Origin: DASRAU01 sp035638075
GTDB lineage: Bacteria > Acidobacteriota > Polarisedimenticolia > Gp22-AA2
Length of the DNA: 53,897 bases
Assembly (NCBI GenBank): GCA_035638075.1
Contig: DASRAU010000018.1
Span: 1-53,897 of the forward strand
Reading direction: 5' to 3'
The notes under the pieces were generated by a model, which worked only from the letters and a program-made list of their open reading frames with translations, had not been told where the DNA came from and did not search any database. Below are positions 23,118-33,300 of this stretch, in pieces. A program made the translations under genes and the position numbers. Numbering within the stretch: position 1 is the stretch's first letter; each line of letters begins with the position of its first letter.

Positions 23118-26100
23118 TGCGCCGCTACGCCGTGCCGATGCTGCTGGCGCCGGTGCTCCTGGCCGGCTGCGCCTCGACGCCCAAGCAGGGCGGGACGCTG
23201 GCGGAGCTGCACCACGTCGAGCCCGATCTGAAGGACGCCACGGTCGACCAGGGGCTCGACCAGGCGATGCAGGCCTATCGCAAGTTCCTCGAGGAGACCC
23301 CCGTCTCGGCGATGACCCCCGAGGCGATGCGGCGGCTGGCCGACCTGCAGGTGGAGAAGCAGTTCGGCATCCGGCCGGGGGCCGGGCTGCCGCAGCCCGT
23401 GGCCTTCCCGCTCGCAGCCGAGACGCCCGCGACGACGTCCGCGAACGCGCCCGTGGCGGCCGGCCCGGCCGCGCCGCACGAGAACCAGCTGGACTTCGAG
23501 AAGCGCGCCACGACCGGAAGCGCGTGGCCTGCGAGCGGCGATGCGGACGCGTCGATCCCGGGCCTGCCGGGCGGCGCCGATCCGAAGGGCCCGCTGGAGG
23601 CGATCGCGCTCTACGAGAAGCTCCTGCAGGAATACCCCGAGTACCAGAACAGCGACCAGGTCCTCTACCAGATGGCGCGGGCGTACGACGAGGTCGGCAA
23701 GACGGAGAAGGCGATGTCGATCATGGACCGCCTCATCGCCGCGAACCCGACGTCGCCGCACATGGACGAGGTGCAGTTCCGGCGCGGCGAATACTTCTTC
23801 ACGCGCCGCAAGTTCCGCGACGCCGAGAACGCCTACGCCGCGGTCACGAAGCTCGGCGCCGGGTCGCCCTTCCACGAGCTGGCCCTCTACAAGCTCGGCT
23901 GGACCTTCTACAAGCAGGACCTCTACGAAGAGGCGCTGCAGCAGTACATGGCGCTCATCGACTCGAAGGTCGCGGCCGGGTACGACTTCGACCAGAAGCA
24001 CGAGGAGGACGACGAGCGCCGTGTCGCGGATACCTTCCGGGTCATCAGCCTGAGCTTCAGCAACCTCGGCGGCCCCGACGCGATCCGCGACTACTTCGGC
24101 AAGGCCGGTGAGCGGCCCTACGAGGACCGCGTCTACACGAACCTCGGCGACCACTACCTCGAGAAGCTGCGCTACGACGACGCGGCGAAGACCTTCAACG
24201 CGTTCGTCGCGCTCCATCCGTTCCACCGCCAGGCGCCGGCCTTCAGCATGCGCGTCGTGGACACCTTCACCAAGGGCGGCTTCCCGAAGCTCGTGCTCGA
24301 GTCGAAGCGCGACTTCGCCTCGCACTACGGTGTCAAGGCCGAGTACTGGCAGCACAACAAGATCGAGGAATCGCCGGACGTGGTGGCGTACCTCAAGACC
24401 GACCTGAAGGACCTGGCGACGCACTATCACGCGCAGTACCAGGGCGCGAAGAAGGACGACGAGAAGCAGGCGCACTACCAGGAAGCGCGCCGCTGGTACG
24501 GCGACTACCTCGCCTCCTTCCCGACCGACGCCGAGACCCCGGGGATGAACTACCGCCTCGCGGACCTGTTCCTGGAGAACAAGGACTTCGCCCAGGCGGC
24601 GCTGCAGTACGAGCACACCGCCTACGAGTACCCGGCGCACGAGAAGTCGTCGGCGGCCGGCTACGCCGCGGTCTTCGCCCACCGCGAGCAGCTCAAGGCG
24701 GCGGACGACAAGGACAAGGAGACGATCCGGCGCCAGACGGTCGCGAGCTCGCTGAAGTTCGCCGACACCTTCCCGGACCACGAGCACGCCGCGGCGATCC
24801 TCGGGGCCGCCGCCGACGACCTCTACGAGATGAAGGACTACCCGGCCGCCGTCGACGTCGCCGGGCGCCTCCTGGAGAAGTGGCCGGGGGCGGAGCCGGA
24901 CCTGAAACGGACCGCCTGGACCGTCGTGGCGCACGGCTCGTTCGAGCTGGCGCGCTACCCGCAGGCCGAGAACGCCTACACGCAGGTGCTGGCCGCCACG
25001 CCGGCCGACGACGACGGCCGCGCCGCGCTCGTGGACAACCTCGCCGCCTCCATCTACAAACAGGGCGAGCAGGCGCGCGACGCCGAGGACTTCAAGACCG
25101 CCGCCGGCCACTTCGCGCGCATCCGCACCGCCGCGCCGACCTCCGCCATCCGCCCCGCGGCGGAGTACGACGCGGGCACGGCCCTCCTGTCGCTCAAGGA
25201 CTGGACGGGAGCGGCGACGGCCCTCGAGACCTTCCGGACGGATTTCCCCGGGCACAAGCTGCAGGTCGAGGCGACCCGGCAGATCGCCCTCGCCTACAAG
25301 GAGAGCGGGCAGCTCGCGCGCGCCGCCGGGGAGTACGAGAACCTCGCATCCCAGTCCGAGGACCCGAAGGTCAAGGGCGACTCGCTCCTGCTCGCGGGCG
25401 ACCTCTACGTGCAGTCCCGGACGAGCGACAAGGCACTCGAAGCGTACGGGCGCTACGTGAAGGAGTTCCCGCACCCGCTCGAGGCGGCGCTCGACACCCG
25501 CTCGAAGATGGCCGAGATCCACAAGACGGCAAACGAGGACGGGCTCTACCGCAAGCAGCTCGAGGAGATCGTGCACCTCGACGCCGGTGCCGGGAAGGAG
25601 CGGACCGCACGCACCCGGACCATCGCCGGGCGCTCCGCGCTCGTCCTTTCGGAGGACAGCTACACGCGCTTCACCGCCGTGAAGCTCACGCAGCCGTTCG
25701 AGAAGAGCCTGGCGGAAAAGAAGAAGCGCATGGACGCCGTCATCGACACGATGGACGCCCTCGTGGACTACGAGATTTCCGACGTGACGGCGGCCGCCAC
25801 CTTCTACATGGCCGAGACCTACTACGACTTCAGCCGCTCGCTGACGGACTCGGAGCGGCCCGCCGATCTCCCCGCCGACCGGGTGGCGGAGTACGAGTCG
25901 GCCCTCGACGAGGAGGCCTACCCGTTCGAGGAGAAGGCGATCGATTTCCACGAGAAGAACCTGGAGATGATGCGCCAGGGCTCGGTCAGCTCCTGGACGG
26001 AGAAGAGCCTCGCCCGCCTGGCCGAGCTGGTGCCGGGACGCTACGCCAAGAAGGAAGCGAGCAGCGGCCCGCTCAAGTCGATCGACTCCTACACGTACCG

Positions 26101-26332
26101 CACGCCGCTGTCGCTCATGCCCCCTCCGCCTCCGCCGCCGGCGCCCGACGGCATGCCGACGCCTGGCAAGCCGGCGAAGGACGCCGCGCCCGCGAAGGAG
26201 GGCGCCGACTCGCCCGCGAACGACGCGCCTGCGAAGGATCCCGCCGCCGCCGACAAGCCGGCCGAGCCGGCCAAGCCGCCGGCCCACTCCCCCGCCCCGG
26301 CGAAAACGCCGAAGCCGAAGGGAGGACGCTGA
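23117..26332 (+). CDS. Very large TPR lipoprotein
   Basis: 1,071 residues. MRRYAVPMLLAPVLLAGCAS is a lipoprotein signal peptide with the lipobox LAGC. After a Pro/Ala-rich stretch, TPR repeats run from about residue 160 to 800 (QVLYQMARAYDEVGKTEKAM, ELALYKLGWTFYKQDLYEEA, TLQVEATRQIALAYKESGQ-type units). They resemble the repeats of CpoB/YbgF and BamD-like proteins. The C-terminus is a low-complexity Pro/Ala/Lys tail with a PPPPPPPAP tract that could span peptidoglycan. It is probably anchored in the outer membrane, facing the periplasm. In Myxococcus gliding clusters comparable TPR proteins occur beside AglRQS; equivalence here is inferred. It is coupled to both neighbours by one-base TGATG overlaps. 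Confidence 0.85.
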   Translation: MRRYAVPMLLAPVLLAGCASTPKQGGTLAELHHVEPDLKDATVDQGLDQAMQAYRKFLEETPVSAMTPEAMRRLADLQVEKQFGIRPGAGLPQPVAFPLAAETPATTSANAPVAAGPAAPHENQLDFEKRATTGSAWPASGDADASIPGLPGGADPKGPLEAIALYEKLLQEYPEYQNSDQVLYQMARAYDEVGKTEKAMSIMDRLIAANPTSPHMDEVQFRRGEYFFTRRKFRDAENAYAAVTKLGAGSPFHELALYKLGWTFYKQDLYEEALQQYMALIDSKVAAGYDFDQKHEEDDERRVADTFRVISLSFSNLGGPDAIRDYFGKAGERPYEDRVYTNLGDHYLEKLRYDDAAKTFNAFVALHPFHRQAPAFSMRVVDTFTKGGFPKLVLESKRDFASHYGVKAEYWQHNKIEESPDVVAYLKTDLKDLATHYHAQYQGAKKDDEKQAHYQEARRWYGDYLASFPTDAETPGMNYRLADLFLENKDFAQAALQYEHTAYEYPAHEKSSAAGYAAVFAHREQLKAADDKDKETIRRQTVASSLKFADTFPDHEHAAAILGAAADDLYEMKDYPAAVDVAGRLLEKWPGAEPDLKRTAWTVVAHGSFELARYPQAENAYTQVLAATPADDDGRAALVDNLAASIYKQGEQARDAEDFKTAAGHFARIRTAAPTSAIRPAAEYDAGTALLSLKDWTGAATALETFRTDFPGHKLQVEATRQIALAYKESGQLARAAGEYENLASQSEDPKVKGDSLLLAGDLYVQSRTSDKALEAYGRYVKEFPHPLEAALDTRSKMAEIHKTANEDGLYRKQLEEIVHLDAGAGKERTARTRTIAGRSALVLSEDSYTRFTAVKLTQPFEKSLAEKKKRMDAVIDTMDALVDYEISDVTAAATFYMAETYYDFSRSLTDSERPADLPADRVAEYESALDEEAYPFEEKAIDFHEKNLEMMRQGSVSSWTEKSLARLAELVPGRYAKKEASSGPLKSIDSYTYRTPLSLMPPPPPPPAPDGMPTPGKPAKDAAPAKEGADSPANDAPAKDPAAADKPAEPAKPPAHSPAPAKTPKPKGGR

Positions 26333-26985
26333 TGCGCCGCCTGGTCGTGACCCTGGCGTTCGCGCCGGCCCTGCTCCTGGGCTGCGCGTCGTCGCCGCAC
26401 GCGCCGGCGCAGGTCGAGCCGATCAGCCCCGCGCCTCAGGTGACGGAGGCGAAGCTGTCGAAGGACGCGTCCGGGTTCACCATCAGCCAGAGCGTCTCTG
26501 TCCCCTCGGAGGTGCGCAACGACTACGAGGCGGCGGCGCGCCAGCTGGAACAGGGGAACGACGCGGCCGCCATTCCGCTGCTCGTCAAGGTGACGGAGAA
26601 GGCGCCGGCGCTCACGGCGGCGCACTTCGATCTCGGCATCGCGTATGCGCATACGAATGATCTCGAGAAAGCCGAGGCGAGCCTCCAGAAGGCGGTCGAG
26701 CTGAGCCCGAAGCACCCGGCGGCGTGGAACGAGCTGGGTCTCGTGCAGCGGCGCCGCGGCGAGCTCGCGAAGGCGCGGGCCAGCTACGAGCAGGCGCTCG
26801 CGCAGTTCCCGGACTTCCACTACGCGCACAAGAACCTGGCGATCCTCTGCGACCTTTACCTGTCCGATCCGGGCTGCGCCATCGAGCACTACGAGGCCTA
26901 TCACCGCCTCGTCCCCGACGACGCGGAGCCGGCCAAGTGGATCGCCGACCTGCGCAACCGTGCGACCCGGAAGGAGAAAAAATGA
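26332..26985 (+). CDS. TPR lipoprotein
   Basis: 217 residues. MRRLVVTLAFAPALLLGCAS is a lipoprotein signal with a lipobox around Cys18. Two to three canonical TPRs follow: TAAHFDLGIAYAHTNDLEKA, AAWNELGLVQRRRGELAKAR and HYAHKNLAILCDLYLSDPG. The repeat block resembles PilF/PilW- and GltE/AglT-type outer-membrane TPR lipoproteins, which assemble secretins or motor complexes. In this operon it may help place the envelope complex in the outer membrane. The start at 26332 shares a base with the previous stop, and its own stop overlaps the next ATG (ATGA). Confidence 0.85.
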   Translation: MRRLVVTLAFAPALLLGCASSPHAPAQVEPISPAPQVTEAKLSKDASGFTISQSVSVPSEVRNDYEAAARQLEQGNDAAAIPLLVKVTEKAPALTAAHFDLGIAYAHTNDLEKAEASLQKAVELSPKHPAAWNELGLVQRRRGELAKARASYEQALAQFPDFHYAHKNLAILCDLYLSDPGCAIEHYEAYHRLVPDDAEPAKWIADLRNRATRKEKK

Positions 26986-27554
26986 CCCGGACCCCGTTCG
27001 TCGTCCTGCTGCTCGCGGCCGGAGTGACGCTGCTGGGTGCCGCCGAGCCGGCTCAGAACCCGCCGCCGGAGAAGAAACCCGCCGCTCCCGCGACGGCACC
27101 GAAGAAGGATGCGAAGCCCCCGACGGCGGCGAAGACAGGGGCTCCGGCGCCCAAGGCGCAGCCCGCGGCGTCCAGGAGTGCGTCGCCGAAGGCTCCGTCG
27201 GCGACGCCCAGGGCTTCTGCTCCGACGCCCAAGGCTCCGGCCCCTGAGGCCGGGCCCCTGGCCGCGGACGCCGAGGACAAGGCGGCGGAGCCGCAGGCGG
27301 ACGTGAAGCCCAAGGAGGATCCGAACCTGGGGATGTCGATTCTCGGGAACCAGGAGGCGCCCAAGGCCCTGGTCATCGTCCCCTGGAAGAGCTCGGAGAT
27401 CGGCCAGGGGATGGGGATCCAGACCCTGCTCGACGACTCGCGGCAGCCCATCGACAAGGACGTCTTCATGCGGGTCCTGAACTATTTCGAACTGAGGTCC
27501 ACAAACACGCCTACAACGACGCATCAGAACGGTGCGAAAGGGGGGAAGTCATGA
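26982..27554 (+). CDS. Exported Pro/Ala/Lys-rich protein with conserved C-terminal segment
   Basis: 190 residues; AAGGAG precedes the ATG at 26982. A signal peptide (VVLLLAAGVTLLGA) is followed by about 90 residues made mainly of Pro, Ala, Lys and Ser, likely an extended periplasm-spanning linker. The last ~70 residues are ordered: GMSILGNQEAPKALVIVPWK, then GMGIQTLLDDSRQPIDKDVF and MRVLNYFELR. I have no family name. The VPWKSSE segment together with a position just upstream of ExbB is, as I recall, a recurrent arrangement in such operons. Its stop overlaps the ExbB start (ATGA). Confidence 0.75.
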   Translation: MTRTPFVVLLLAAGVTLLGAAEPAQNPPPEKKPAAPATAPKKDAKPPTAAKTGAPAPKAQPAASRSASPKAPSATPRASAPTPKAPAPEAGPLAADAEDKAAEPQADVKPKEDPNLGMSILGNQEAPKALVIVPWKSSEIGQGMGIQTLLDDSRQPIDKDVFMRVLNYFELRSTNTPTTTHQNGAKGGKS

Positions 27555-28261
27555 CCATCTCGGAGCTGTTGGGGAACGTCGGCCTCTTCGGAGGCGCGGT
27601 GATGTGCGTGCTCGCGATGCTGTCGATCTTCTCGGTCGGGATGATCGTCGACAAGCACCGCCGCTTCCGCGCGGCCGTGAAGCAGTCGCAGGCCTTCAAG
27701 CCGGTGCTCGGGAAGTTCCTCCATGGCGGCGAGGTGCAGGAGCTGCTGGACTCCGTGCGCAAGTACCCGCACTCGCACGTGGCGCAGGTGGTCTCGGCGG
27801 GCGCCGCCGAGTACGACGGCGTGCGCCAGGCCGGGGGCGCCCATGCGGAATCGCTCGAGCTGGTCACGAGCGCGCTCGAGGATTCCAAGGCGGAGGTCCT
27901 GATCAACATGAAGAAGGGCCTCGGCTTCCTCGCGACCATCGGCTCGACGGCCCCGTTCATCGGCCTCTTCGGCACCGTCGTCGGGATCATCAACGCCTTC
28001 CAGGGAATCGCCGCGACCGGGTCCGGCGGGATGGCGGCCGTGTCGGGCGGCATCTCCGAGGCCCTGGTCGCGACCGCGCTCGGCATCTTCGTCGCCATCC
28101 CGGCCGTCGTCGCCTTCAACCAGTTCACCGGCCGGCTCGAGACCTTCCACGTCGAGATCAACCGGGCCTCGTCGCTGCTGGTGAACTGCCTGTTCAAGGT
28201 GCCGGAGCTGAAGGTCCGCGACGCCAAGATGCTGGCGCTGAAGTCGTCGAGGGCCGCCTAA
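27551..28261 (+). CDS. MotA/TolQ/ExbB-type proton channel protein
   Basis: 236 residues with the ExbB/TolQ layout. TM1 lies at about residues 10-33 (LFGGAVMCVLAMLSIFSVGM), followed by a cytoplasmic domain. TM2 and TM3 form the conserved core (FLATIGSTAPFIGLFGTVVG and EALVATALGIFVAIPAVVAF), including the Thr/Gly pattern that lines the proton path. With ExbD it should form an inner-membrane motor using the proton gradient. It overlaps the preceding gene by four bases and touches the next start directly, so the motor subunits are made together. Among named relatives AglR of Myxococcus gliding motility is one candidate and TolQ another; sequence alone does not decide. Confidence 0.93.
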   Translation: MTISELLGNVGLFGGAVMCVLAMLSIFSVGMIVDKHRRFRAAVKQSQAFKPVLGKFLHGGEVQELLDSVRKYPHSHVAQVVSAGAAEYDGVRQAGGAHAESLELVTSALEDSKAEVLINMKKGLGFLATIGSTAPFIGLFGTVVGIINAFQGIAATGSGGMAAVSGGISEALVATALGIFVAIPAVVAFNQFTGRLETFHVEINRASSLLVNCLFKVPELKVRDAKMLALKSSRAA

Positions 28262-28684
<423 letters not shown>

Positions 28685-28685
28685 C

Positions 28686-29144
28686 ATGCAGGTGACCAAC
28701 GGGAGTTCCCTGCAGTCCGAGATCAACGTCACGCCGCTCGTCGACGTGGTGCTCGTGCTGCTGATCATCTTCATGGTGGTCGTGCCGCTGCTCCTGGAGG
28801 GCTACGACGTCGGGATGCCGAAGGTCTCGGCCGCCCCCGGCCCGCCGCCCTCCGAGGTCTCGCAGCTCGTCCTGGCTCTCTCACCGGCCACCTGCCCGGT
28901 CGTCGATCCTCCGGCGGGCGAGGGGCTGCCCTCGAACTGTCACGTCACCCTCGGCGGAAGGGACATCCCCGTCTCCGAGGTCGCCTCGCAGGTGGCCATG
29001 TACCTGGGAGGGAAGCCCGCGGACGAGCACGTGCTGTTCCTCGCCGCGGAGGACGGCATGAACTACGAGGGCGTCCTGCGGATCGTCGACATGGCGAGGT
29101 CCGGCGTCGACGACCTGCGGATCGAATTCCTCACCACCGATTGA
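28686..29144 (+). CDS. ExbD/TolR-type protein, copy 2
   Basis: 152 residues, paralogous to copy 1 with nearly the same helix (VTPLVDVVLVLLIIFMVVVP, Asp20). The periplasmic domain differs: a longer loop holds two cysteines about 15 residues apart (TCPVVDPP and SNCHVTL), which could form a disulfide not possible in copy 1. Two different ExbD proteins with a single ExbB is the composition of Agl- and Tol-like motors with heterodimeric stators. One base separates it from copy 1 and nine bases from the AgmX-type gene. Confidence 0.92.
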   Translation: MQVTNGSSLQSEINVTPLVDVVLVLLIIFMVVVPLLLEGYDVGMPKVSAAPGPPPSEVSQLVLALSPATCPVVDPPAGEGLPSNCHVTLGGRDIPVSEVASQVAMYLGGKPADEHVLFLAAEDGMNYEGVLRIVDMARSGVDDLRIEFLTTD

Positions 29145-29153
29145 GGTGACGGC

Positions 29154-30158
29154 GTGGAGACAACCGTGGAATCGGACACGAGCGTGACCCGGACCCCCGG
29201 GGCTCTGCCCAGGACCTCCGGGACTCTGTCCCCCCGGGGCCTGGCGACGAGCATCGGGTACCACCTCGCGGCGGTGATGCTGCTGCTGCTCATCCCCGCG
29301 AAGGTCCTGATCCCGCAGGCGCAGCCGAGGGAGCTGGACGTGGTCTTCCACCGGCCGCCGCCTCCGGCGACGATGCCGGCCCCGCCGGTGCAGGCGCTTC
29401 CGAAAGGACCGGACAAGGGCCCGGCGCCCAAGGCGCCCGAGCCGAAGAACCCGGCCCCCGCGCCCCTGGCGCCCGGACCGCAGGACGTTCCGCCGGGTCC
29501 GCCGGTGCCGGCGAAGCCGGCCATCGGCACGCAGGGCATCCTGGCGTTCAAGAACCAGTTCGCCGCTCTCTCCAAGGACAAGGCCGGGCCGCGCCTCGGC
29601 CGCGACGCGAAGTACAGCGACGCGGTCGATCGGGGTCCAGGCCTGCCGTCCTCCGCCCTGACGACCAGCACGCCGGGATCGAGCGGCGGCATCGACGCCG
29701 GCTCGCTGCGGCGCACCGTGGGTGGCGGCGGCGGGGGCGCGTTCCCCGGCGCCGGCCCCGGCGGTGGCGGCGGCGGCACCGGCATCGAGCCCGGCCAGAT
29801 GGTCAGCTCGATCGCCGGGATCGGCGGGGGCGATCGCCCTCTGTCGCGCGGCGGGGCCGGTCCGGCCCGCACCGACGAGGAGATCCAGATCGTCTTCGAC
29901 CGCTACAAGGCGCAGTTCTACCGTCTCTACAACCGCGAGCTGCGCAAAGACCCGACGCTCAAGGGACAGATGGTCCTGCGGCTCACCATCGAGCCGGACG
30001 GCCGCGTCTCGATGTGCAAGCTGCAGTCGTCCGACATGAACGCACCGATGCTGGCCGACCAGGTCGTGGCGATTACATTGACCATCAACTTCGGCGCGAA
30101 GGAAGGGGTGCCGCCGATCACCATCTCGTATCCGATCGACTTCCTGCCGGCTTCCTGA
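29154..30158 (+). CDS. AgmX/PglI C-terminal (TonB-like) energy-transducing protein
   Basis: 334 residues from a GTG at 29154, with GAGGTGA just upstream. A short cytoplasmic N-terminus is followed by one membrane helix at about residues 24-46 (LATSIGYHLAAVMLLLLIPA). A long Pro/Ala/Lys-rich spacer comes next, then a Gly-rich stretch (GGGGGAFPGAGPGGGGGGTG) and a folded C-terminal domain of ~95 residues (IQIVFDRYKAQFYRLYNREL, then MVLRLTIEPDGRVSMCKLQS). That domain is the AgmX/PglI C-terminal family, related to TonB-C. By analogy it would carry energy from the ExbB/ExbD motor across the periplasm. It is the last gene of the sigma-54 operon before the riboswitch. Confidence 0.88.
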   Translation: METTVESDTSVTRTPGALPRTSGTLSPRGLATSIGYHLAAVMLLLLIPAKVLIPQAQPRELDVVFHRPPPPATMPAPPVQALPKGPDKGPAPKAPEPKNPAPAPLAPGPQDVPPGPPVPAKPAIGTQGILAFKNQFAALSKDKAGPRLGRDAKYSDAVDRGPGLPSSALTTSTPGSSGGIDAGSLRRTVGGGGGGAFPGAGPGGGGGGTGIEPGQMVSSIAGIGGGDRPLSRGGAGPARTDEEIQIVFDRYKAQFYRLYNRELRKDPTLKGQMVLRLTIEPDGRVSMCKLQSSDMNAPMLADQVVAITLTINFGAKEGVPPITISYPIDFLPAS

Positions 30159-30227
30159 GGCGGGACGGGCGGAGCGGAGACGAGACGGGACGAGGAGGAC
30201 GCGCAACAACTGAGCGACTGACTCAGA

Positions 30228-30385
30228 CGCGATTTTGAGAAAGGCAAAGCCGCCGAAAGGCGGCGACGCAAAGTCACCGGTCTAACGGGCCCTGGGGAGG
30301 GCCTCACGACGGCGGGACCGCCGGAATCACGTCCACCACGTGGACGGCCACGGTCCCCCGGGTAGCCAGTGGGAGCGAGGGCGTC
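30228..30385 (+). promoter_or_regulatory. Cyclic-di-GMP-I (GEMM) riboswitch with expanded P3 arm
   Basis: The conserved core is present in order: GGCAAAGCC (30243-30251); a perfect stem GCCGCC/GGCGGC with GAAA tetraloop (30249-30264); GACGCAAAG (30265-30273); CACCGGTCTAA (tetraloop-receptor side, 30275-30285); and GGTAGCC (30361-30367). The G just before GCAAA, which in the Vc2 aptamer contacts c-di-GMP and is an A in cGAMP-selective relatives, is G here by my alignment, favouring c-di-GMP. P3 is closed by CGGG/CCCG (30286-30289 with 30357-30360) and holds an unusual 67-base insertion with sub-hairpins, including CGTCCAC/GTGGACG. The element ends beside the ribosome binding site (GGGAGCGAGGG) of the gene at 30387, suggesting translational control. 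Confidence 0.85.
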
Positions 30386-30386
30386 C

Positions 30387-33300
30387 ATGAGGTTCAGCGA
30401 GGTCATCGGCGCGAGGCGGCCCGGCGGGAAGGCGCTCTTCCTGCTGCTGGCGCTTTTCGCCGTCTCGCTCGGCGCGTCGTCGCAGGCGCTGGCGATTGAC
30501 TGCGTCGGCGACGCCGGCGGCATCATCGACGGCTTCGTCAACTACCCGGTCCCTCCCCCCCAGATCCAGATCGACGGCCCCTGCACCATCCGCAACTACA
30601 CCGCCGCCAACCCGCTGACCTCCAACATCTCCTGGTTCGGAAGTCTCCCCCCGGCGACGCTGCTCATCTTCGACAACGTCGTGCACACCGGCAACATGGC
30701 CTGCAACCTCCAGGCCCAGGGGAACTTCATCTGGTTCGTCAACAGCGCCTCCACGACGGTCCAGAACAACTGCATCAACCTGCTCATCCCGGTCGAGAAG
30801 ATCGACAAGGCGAATCCGCCGGGGCCGCCGTTCGTCACCATCGGCGTCCCGTTCACCTGGACGATGACCATCCCGGTCCTGTTCAACCCGGCGACCGGCA
30901 CCATCATCAACAACGCGGGGTCGGTCAACGACCTGCACAGCATCACGGTGACGGACGACCTCAACGCCACCGGCGTGAATCTCAGTTACGTGAGCCATAC
31001 CGTCACGTGGCTCGACGACGGCACGGCGGTGCCGCACACGTTCACCAACGTCGGCAATGTGCTGACGTTCGGCGGCTTCCCGATCGTCACCGCCGGCCGC
31101 CAGTTCGCCATCAACCTCACCGTCGTCCTCAACAACACCGCGCCGCCGAACAACCCGGGCACCCAGTTCCACAACACGGCGAACTGGTCCTTCGGACGCC
31201 TGATCTCGGGGACCTTCTACCAGCCGCTCCCGGGCGAGCACGGCGCCTCGCCGAATCTGACCATCTCCGCGCCCGCTCTGATCATGGACAAGACCGGCCC
31301 CGCGACCATGAACCTCGGCCAGTGGGGCACCTTCAACCTGAACCTCCAGAACACCGGGAACATCGACGCCTGGGACGTCTCTCTGCGCGACGTGCTGCCG
31401 CGCGGCGGCAATGGCGGCATGTGCAACATCGCGCCGCAGATCCTGAGCGCCCGGGTCTTCGCGGCCAACGGCGTCACCCCGGTCCCGGGCAAGGGGCCGC
31501 TCGTCCAGGGGACCGACTACACCTTCAACTGGACCGGCCCCAACCAGTGCCGCCTCGACCTGACGATGCTGACGGCGCAGGCGCGCATCGGCCCGACGGA
31601 GCGGCTGATCGTCCAGTACCGGACGCAGCTCGACGCCAACACCAACGACAACGCCAACCTCACCAACGTCGCGGGCGCCATCCAGTGGTTCAACGGCGCC
31701 GGCACCAACCCGAATCGCATCGCGACCAACAACAACCTGACCAACGGCACACCGGCCGTCGCGGATTTCCAGGACCCCTGGACCGTCACTGCCGATCTCT
31801 TCGGCTCCTTCTTCTCGAAGACGGTCCAGGACCTGACGACCGGGGCGAACCCGGCGACGTCGGCCGCTCCGGGCGACACGCTGCGCTACACGTTCCGCTT
31901 CCAGACGACCGACACGCCGCTCGCGAACTTCCGCATCAACGACGTGATGGACGCGATGAACGCCTCGCCTGCGTTCGCGGCCGGCACGCTTTCGCTCGTG
32001 TCCGCGCCGCCCGGCGCCGTCAACAACTCGAACCCGAACGGCGGCCCGAACGGCACCGGCATCCTCGACGTGAGCAACCTGAGCCTGCCGATCAACAGCC
32101 AGCTCACGGTCGTCTTCGACATCCGGTTGCGGCCGGCGATTGCCAACGGGTTCGTCGTCACCAACCAGGGAACCCTCTTCTCCTCGACCAACGCGACCGT
32201 CGCGATCAGCGACGACCCCAACGTCAACGGCATCGCCGATCCGTTCGTGGCCGGCGACGAGGACCCGACGCGGGTGACCATCGCCTCGGCCCCCGCCTTC
32301 CGGGTGCAGAAGATCTCCACCGACCTGACGGGCGATCCGAACGTGCTCCTCGCCGGCGAGACGCTGCGCTACACCATCACGGTCGTCAACATCGGCAACG
32401 AAGACTCGACCAACGTCGTCCTGCGCGACGCGATCCCGGCGAACACCACCTACGTCGCCGGCAGCACCACGCTCAACGGCGCGCCGGTCGCGGACGTCGC
32501 CGGGACGTCGCCCGTCGTCAACGGCCTGCTGATCCATCCGCCGTCGAACCCGGTGCCGGGGACGATGCCGGCCGACGCGGCCGCGCCCGCGGCCAACGTC
32601 GCCACCATCACCTTCGACGTCGTCGTGATCCCGAGCACCCCCGACGGCACCATCCTCTCGAACCAGGGCTTCGTCACCGGCGGCAGCATCATCGATCAGC
32701 CGTCCGACGACCCGGGCACACCGGCTCCGAACGACCCGACCCGCGACGTGGTCGGCAACTTCCCGCTCCTCGACGCGACGAAGACCGTCGGGCTCTCGAA
32801 CGACCTGGGGTCCGCGGGGGTCGTCGACCCGGGCGACCGGCTCATCTACACCATCACCATCACCAACACCGGGTCGGTTCCCGCCACCGGCGTCGTGCTG
32901 ACCGACGCCGTGCCGGCGAACACCACCTACTTCGCGAACTCGACACGGCTGAACAACCTGCCGGTCGGCCAGCCGGACGGCGGCGTGTCGCCGCTCGCCT
33001 CGGGGATCGACATCTCGTCCTCCAACCTGACTCCGCCGCTGCCTGGAGCGGGCCTCGGAACGATCTCCCCCGGACAGACGGCGACCCTGGTGTTCGAGCT
33101 GACCGTCAACCTCGGGACGCCGGCCGGCACGCTCATCACCAACCAGGCGACGGTGGACACCATCGAGCTGCCGAATCTCCTGACCGACGGCGACGGCAAC
33201 CCCGGCAACGGCGCGCAGCCCACGGTCGTGGTCGTGGGCGCGGTCCAGCAGACCGTCATCTCGAAGCAGGTGACCGTCGTCGGAGGCGGCCCCGCCCTGG

